From NCBI GenBank assembly GCA_016716425.1, contig JADJWJ010000016.1, positions 28,264 through 92,263 on the forward strand: a stretch of 64,000 nt of DNA, read 5' to 3'. Shown in pieces: positions 61,764-64,000 of the stretch; within the stretch, counting starts at the first letter, position 1, and every line of letters starts with the position of its first letter. The translations under genes and the position numbers were made by a program. A model generated the notes under the pieces. That model worked only from the letters and a program-made list of their open reading frames with translations, ran no database searches and had not been told where the DNA came from. Origin of the DNA: Betaproteobacteria bacterium (GTDB lineage Bacteria; Pseudomonadota; Gammaproteobacteria; Burkholderiales; Casimicrobiaceae).

Positions 61764-63416
61764 GTGAACGCACCGCAGCCGCTGCTCACCGCCACCCACG
61801 ACGTCGCGAACCAGGTGCCGCCGCTGGCCGGCCACAACCTGTACGCGAGCGACGCCGCGCTGCGCGAGGCCGTTGCGCGCGACGGCGCCGCAGCTTCCGC
61901 GGAGTGGCTCGACGCGCGCGGCGCGGAGCTCGGCAGCGCGCAGATGCAGCAGTGGGCGGACCAGGCGAACCGCGTTCCACCGACGCTCAGGCTTTTCGAC
62001 GCCGCAGGCCGGCGGCTCGACACCGTCGAATTCCACCCGGCGTACCACGAGCTCATGGCGTACTTGAAGCGCCACGGCGCGACCGCGGGACCATGGGCCG
62101 ACCCGGCACCCGGCGCGCATGTGCGCCGCGCGGCGCTCTACGTCATGTTCGCGCAAGTCGAGGACGGCACGCTGTGCCCGACCACGATGACCTACGCGTG
62201 CGTGCCGCCGCTCGCGCGCGACGGGGCGCTGGCGCCGCAGTGGCTGCCGCGCATCTTCTCGCCGGAGTACGACCCGCGCTTCCTGCCGGCCACGCAGAAG
62301 CGGGGCGTCACACTCGGCATGGGCATGACGGAAAAGCAGGGCGGCTCCGACGTACGTACGAACACGACGCGCGCCGAGCCGCAAGGCGGTCGCGACTACC
62401 GGATCGTCGGGCACAAGTGGTTCCTGTCGGCGCCGATGTGCGACGCGTTCCTGGTGCTCGCGCAGGCGCCGGGCGGCCTGTCGTGCTTCCTGCTGCCGCG
62501 GTTCACGCCGGACGGCCGCGTCAACGACCTGCGCATCCAGCGGCTGAAGGACAAGCTGGGAGACCGCTCGAACGCGAGTGCAGAGGTCGAGTTCTGGGGT
62601 GCGCACGCGCAGCTGGTCGGCGACGAGGGCCGCGGCATTCCGACGATCCTCGAGATGGGCACGTACTGCCGGCTCGACTGCGCGCTCGGCACGGCAGGGT
62701 TGATCCGCGGTGCGGTGACGCAGGCGCTGCACCACGCGCGGCACCGGGAGGCGTTCGGCCGCCGGCTCGCCCTGCAACCGCTGATGGGCAACGTGCTCGC
62801 GGACCTGGCGCTCGAGTCGGAGGCGGCCACGGCGCTCGCGCTGCGGCTCGCGCGCGCGTTCGACTGCCAGGACGACGACCGGGAAGCGCTGTTGCGACGC
62901 GTGCTCACGCCGGCAGCCAAGTACTGGATCTGCAAGCGCGGCCCGGCCGTGGGCGCGGAGACGATGGAGGTACAAGGCGGCAACGGCTACGTCGAGGAGG
63001 GCCCGCTCGCGCGCATGTACCGGCAGATGCCGCTCAACTCGATCTGGGAGGGCTCGGGCAACGTCATGTGCCTCGACGTGCTGCGCGCGCTCCGCCGCGA
63101 CCCAGGGTGCGCTGCGGCGCTCGTCGACGAGTGGGCGCCGGCACGCGGCGGCGACGCCCGCCTCGACGCGCATCTCGACCGCCTGGAGCGCGACCTCGGG
63201 GCCGCGGGCGACGACGAAGCCGGTGCCCGCGGACTGACGCAGAGGATCGCGCTGGCGGTGCAGGGCGCGCTGCTGGTCCGGTTTGCGCCGCACTTCGTCG
63301 CCGACGCCTTTTGCGCATCGCGACTCGCCGCCGCCGGTTACGGTGGCGGCGCGTTCGGCGCGCTCGCCGGGCGCAGCGACAGCGCGGCCATCCTCGCGCG
63401 GGCCTGGGCGGCGTAA
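61764..63416 (+). CDS. aidB: AidB-like acyl-CoA dehydrogenase
   Basis: 550 residues from a GTG at 61764; E. coli AidB has 541. It has the AidB-type N-terminal extension (ANQVPPLAGHNLYASD), GMGMTEKQGGSDVRTNTT, GHKWFLSAPMCDAFLVLAQ, RLKDKLGDRSNASAEVEF, YVEEGPLARMYRQMPLNSIWEGSGNVMCLDVLRAL, and a C-terminal helical region linked to DNA binding in AidB. Its role is alkylation protection or acyl-CoA dehydrogenation. It is divergent from the thiolase, with a 84-base gap. Confidence 0.93.
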   Translation: MNAPQPLLTATHDVANQVPPLAGHNLYASDAALREAVARDGAAASAEWLDARGAELGSAQMQQWADQANRVPPTLRLFDAAGRRLDTVEFHPAYHELMAYLKRHGATAGPWADPAPGAHVRRAALYVMFAQVEDGTLCPTTMTYACVPPLARDGALAPQWLPRIFSPEYDPRFLPATQKRGVTLGMGMTEKQGGSDVRTNTTRAEPQGGRDYRIVGHKWFLSAPMCDAFLVLAQAPGGLSCFLLPRFTPDGRVNDLRIQRLKDKLGDRSNASAEVEFWGAHAQLVGDEGRGIPTILEMGTYCRLDCALGTAGLIRGAVTQALHHARHREAFGRRLALQPLMGNVLADLALESEAATALALRLARAFDCQDDDREALLRRVLTPAAKYWICKRGPAVGAETMEVQGGNGYVEEGPLARMYRQMPLNSIWEGSGNVMCLDVLRALRRDPGCAAALVDEWAPARGGDARLDAHLDRLERDLGAAGDDEAGARGLTQRIALAVQGALLVRFAPHFVADAFCASRLAAAGYGGGAFGALAGRSDSAAILARAWAA

Positions 63417-63497
63417 CGCGACGCCGGCCGCGATTGCCGCGCGGCGGCGCGGCGGGCGATGATGCGGCCTTCGCCGCACAGCGCAAGGATATCCGCC

Positions 63498-64000
63498 ATG
63501 CCCGACCCGCTCCTCGTCGCCCAGTCCGCTGCCAACCCTCCGCCGGCGCCGGGTGCGCTCGGCACGACGCTCGCGCGCGACGCTGCCGGCATCGCCGACG
63601 TGCCGGCGGACATCGTGCAGCTGCCGTTCCTGCAGCATCTGGCGCAGGCGATTCCCGCCGCCGACGTCGCGTTCGGCGGCACGCTGCTGATGGTCGTGAT
63701 CCTGATCCACGCGACCGGGGTGCGCGCGGTCACCGATCACGTCGCGCGACGGTCACGGCTCATCATGCAGCGCCCGAGCATCTGGCGCGTCGACGTGCTG
63801 ATGGCGTCCTCGGTGCTGATGCTGCTGCTGTTGCACCTGACCGAGACGGTCGTGTGGGCGGCGGCGCTCGTCTACGGCGGGCTCGTGGCGAGCTGGCGCG
63901 CGGCCGGCTTCTTCGCCGGCAACACGTACACGACCGTCGGCTACGGCACGTTCGTGCTGCCCGCGGGCTGGGAGATGGTGGCACCGATCATCGCGATCTC
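63498..64000 (+). CDS. ion channel family protein, partial (cut by window end)
   Basis: The first 167 codons are present and the frame is open at the window edge. Membrane segments at about 58-75, 94-113 and 117-133 are followed by a pore loop with NTYTTVGYGTF, the potassium-channel selectivity filter pattern TxVGYG. The N-terminal about 50 residues are a Pro/Ala-rich tail. AAGGA lies upstream of the ATG at 63498. It is probably a two-helix potassium-type channel; the rest is not visible. Confidence 0.75.
   Translation, partial: MPDPLLVAQSAANPPPAPGALGTTLARDAAGIADVPADIVQLPFLQHLAQAIPAADVAFGGTLLMVVILIHATGVRAVTDHVARRSRLIMQRPSIWRVDVLMASSVLMLLLLHLTETVVWAAALVYGGLVASWRAAGFFAGNTYTTVGYGTFVLPAGWEMVAPIIAI

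Overview
This is a 64 kb stretch of a very GC-rich, gene-dense bacterial chromosome. The gene content points to Betaproteobacteria, most likely a Burkholderiales-type heterotroph. The clues are a Bug/TctC-type tricarboxylate-binding protein, an ABC_sub_bind protein, an FNR with an intact iron-sulphur cysteine set, a B12-dependent ribonucleotide reductase, homogentisate catabolism genes and GGGTCTGACCC-type extragenic repeats. This placement is an inference from gene families only. I saw no rRNA, tRNA, CRISPR array, prophage or intact insertion sequence. Almost every real gene has long open frames antisense to it because of the base composition; those are left out.

Layout. 0-12 kb holds mixed housekeeping and metabolic genes: a gamma-carbonic-anhydrase-like protein, a triple-PAS adenylate cyclase, an SDR, a CoA transferase, folE, orphan small proteins beside a hexanucleotide repeat, a GYD protein, a periplasmic binding protein, an MBL-fold enzyme, a VOC protein and a serine hydrolase. 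12-18 kb, on the minus strand, carries hppD and fahA (tyrosine/homogentisate degradation) with two tandem palindromes between them, then a Bug-type binding protein, an NTF2-like protein and a papain-like lipoprotein. 18-24 kb carries htpG with an overlapping adenine/adenosine deaminase gene, a phospholipase-D-like lipoprotein and a periplasmic peroxiredoxin.

23.7-34 kb looks like an oxygen/redox-responsive block. It has a PAS histidine kinase with a translationally coupled NarL-type regulator, a single-domain receiver, FNR, a zinc alcohol dehydrogenase, a CBS-domain protein, a phosphoribosyltransferase overlapping a class II ribonucleotide reductase, a cytochrome c and a beta-CASP nuclease-like protein. 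A perfect FNR-type palindrome lies between the CBS and phosphoribosyltransferase genes, and a -10-like element sits 31 bp from its centre on each side. 34-42 kb has a TAXI binding protein, a serine-glyoxylate-type aminotransferase divergent from a GntR regulator coupled to a YdiJ-like D-2-hydroxyglutarate dehydrogenase, a Usp protein and a luciferase-like oxidoreductase.

42-58.6 kb is the most unusual part. It encodes two membrane Ser/Thr kinases, a PP2C phosphatase, a TagH-type FHA protein, a second TagH C-terminal-domain protein with no FHA domain, a SulP-STAS-cNMP transporter, two secreted CsgG/FlgT-like proteins, LysM/TPR and TPR lipoproteins and a LysM polysaccharide deacetylase. These are the parts of the threonine-phosphorylation switch that controls type VI secretion, but no secretion apparatus gene is visible. 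I read it as a candidate repurposed phospho-signalling system aimed at the cell envelope. The window ends with fatty-acyl metabolism genes (an acyl-CoA dehydrogenase, a thiolase, aidB) and the start of an ion-channel gene cut by the window edge.
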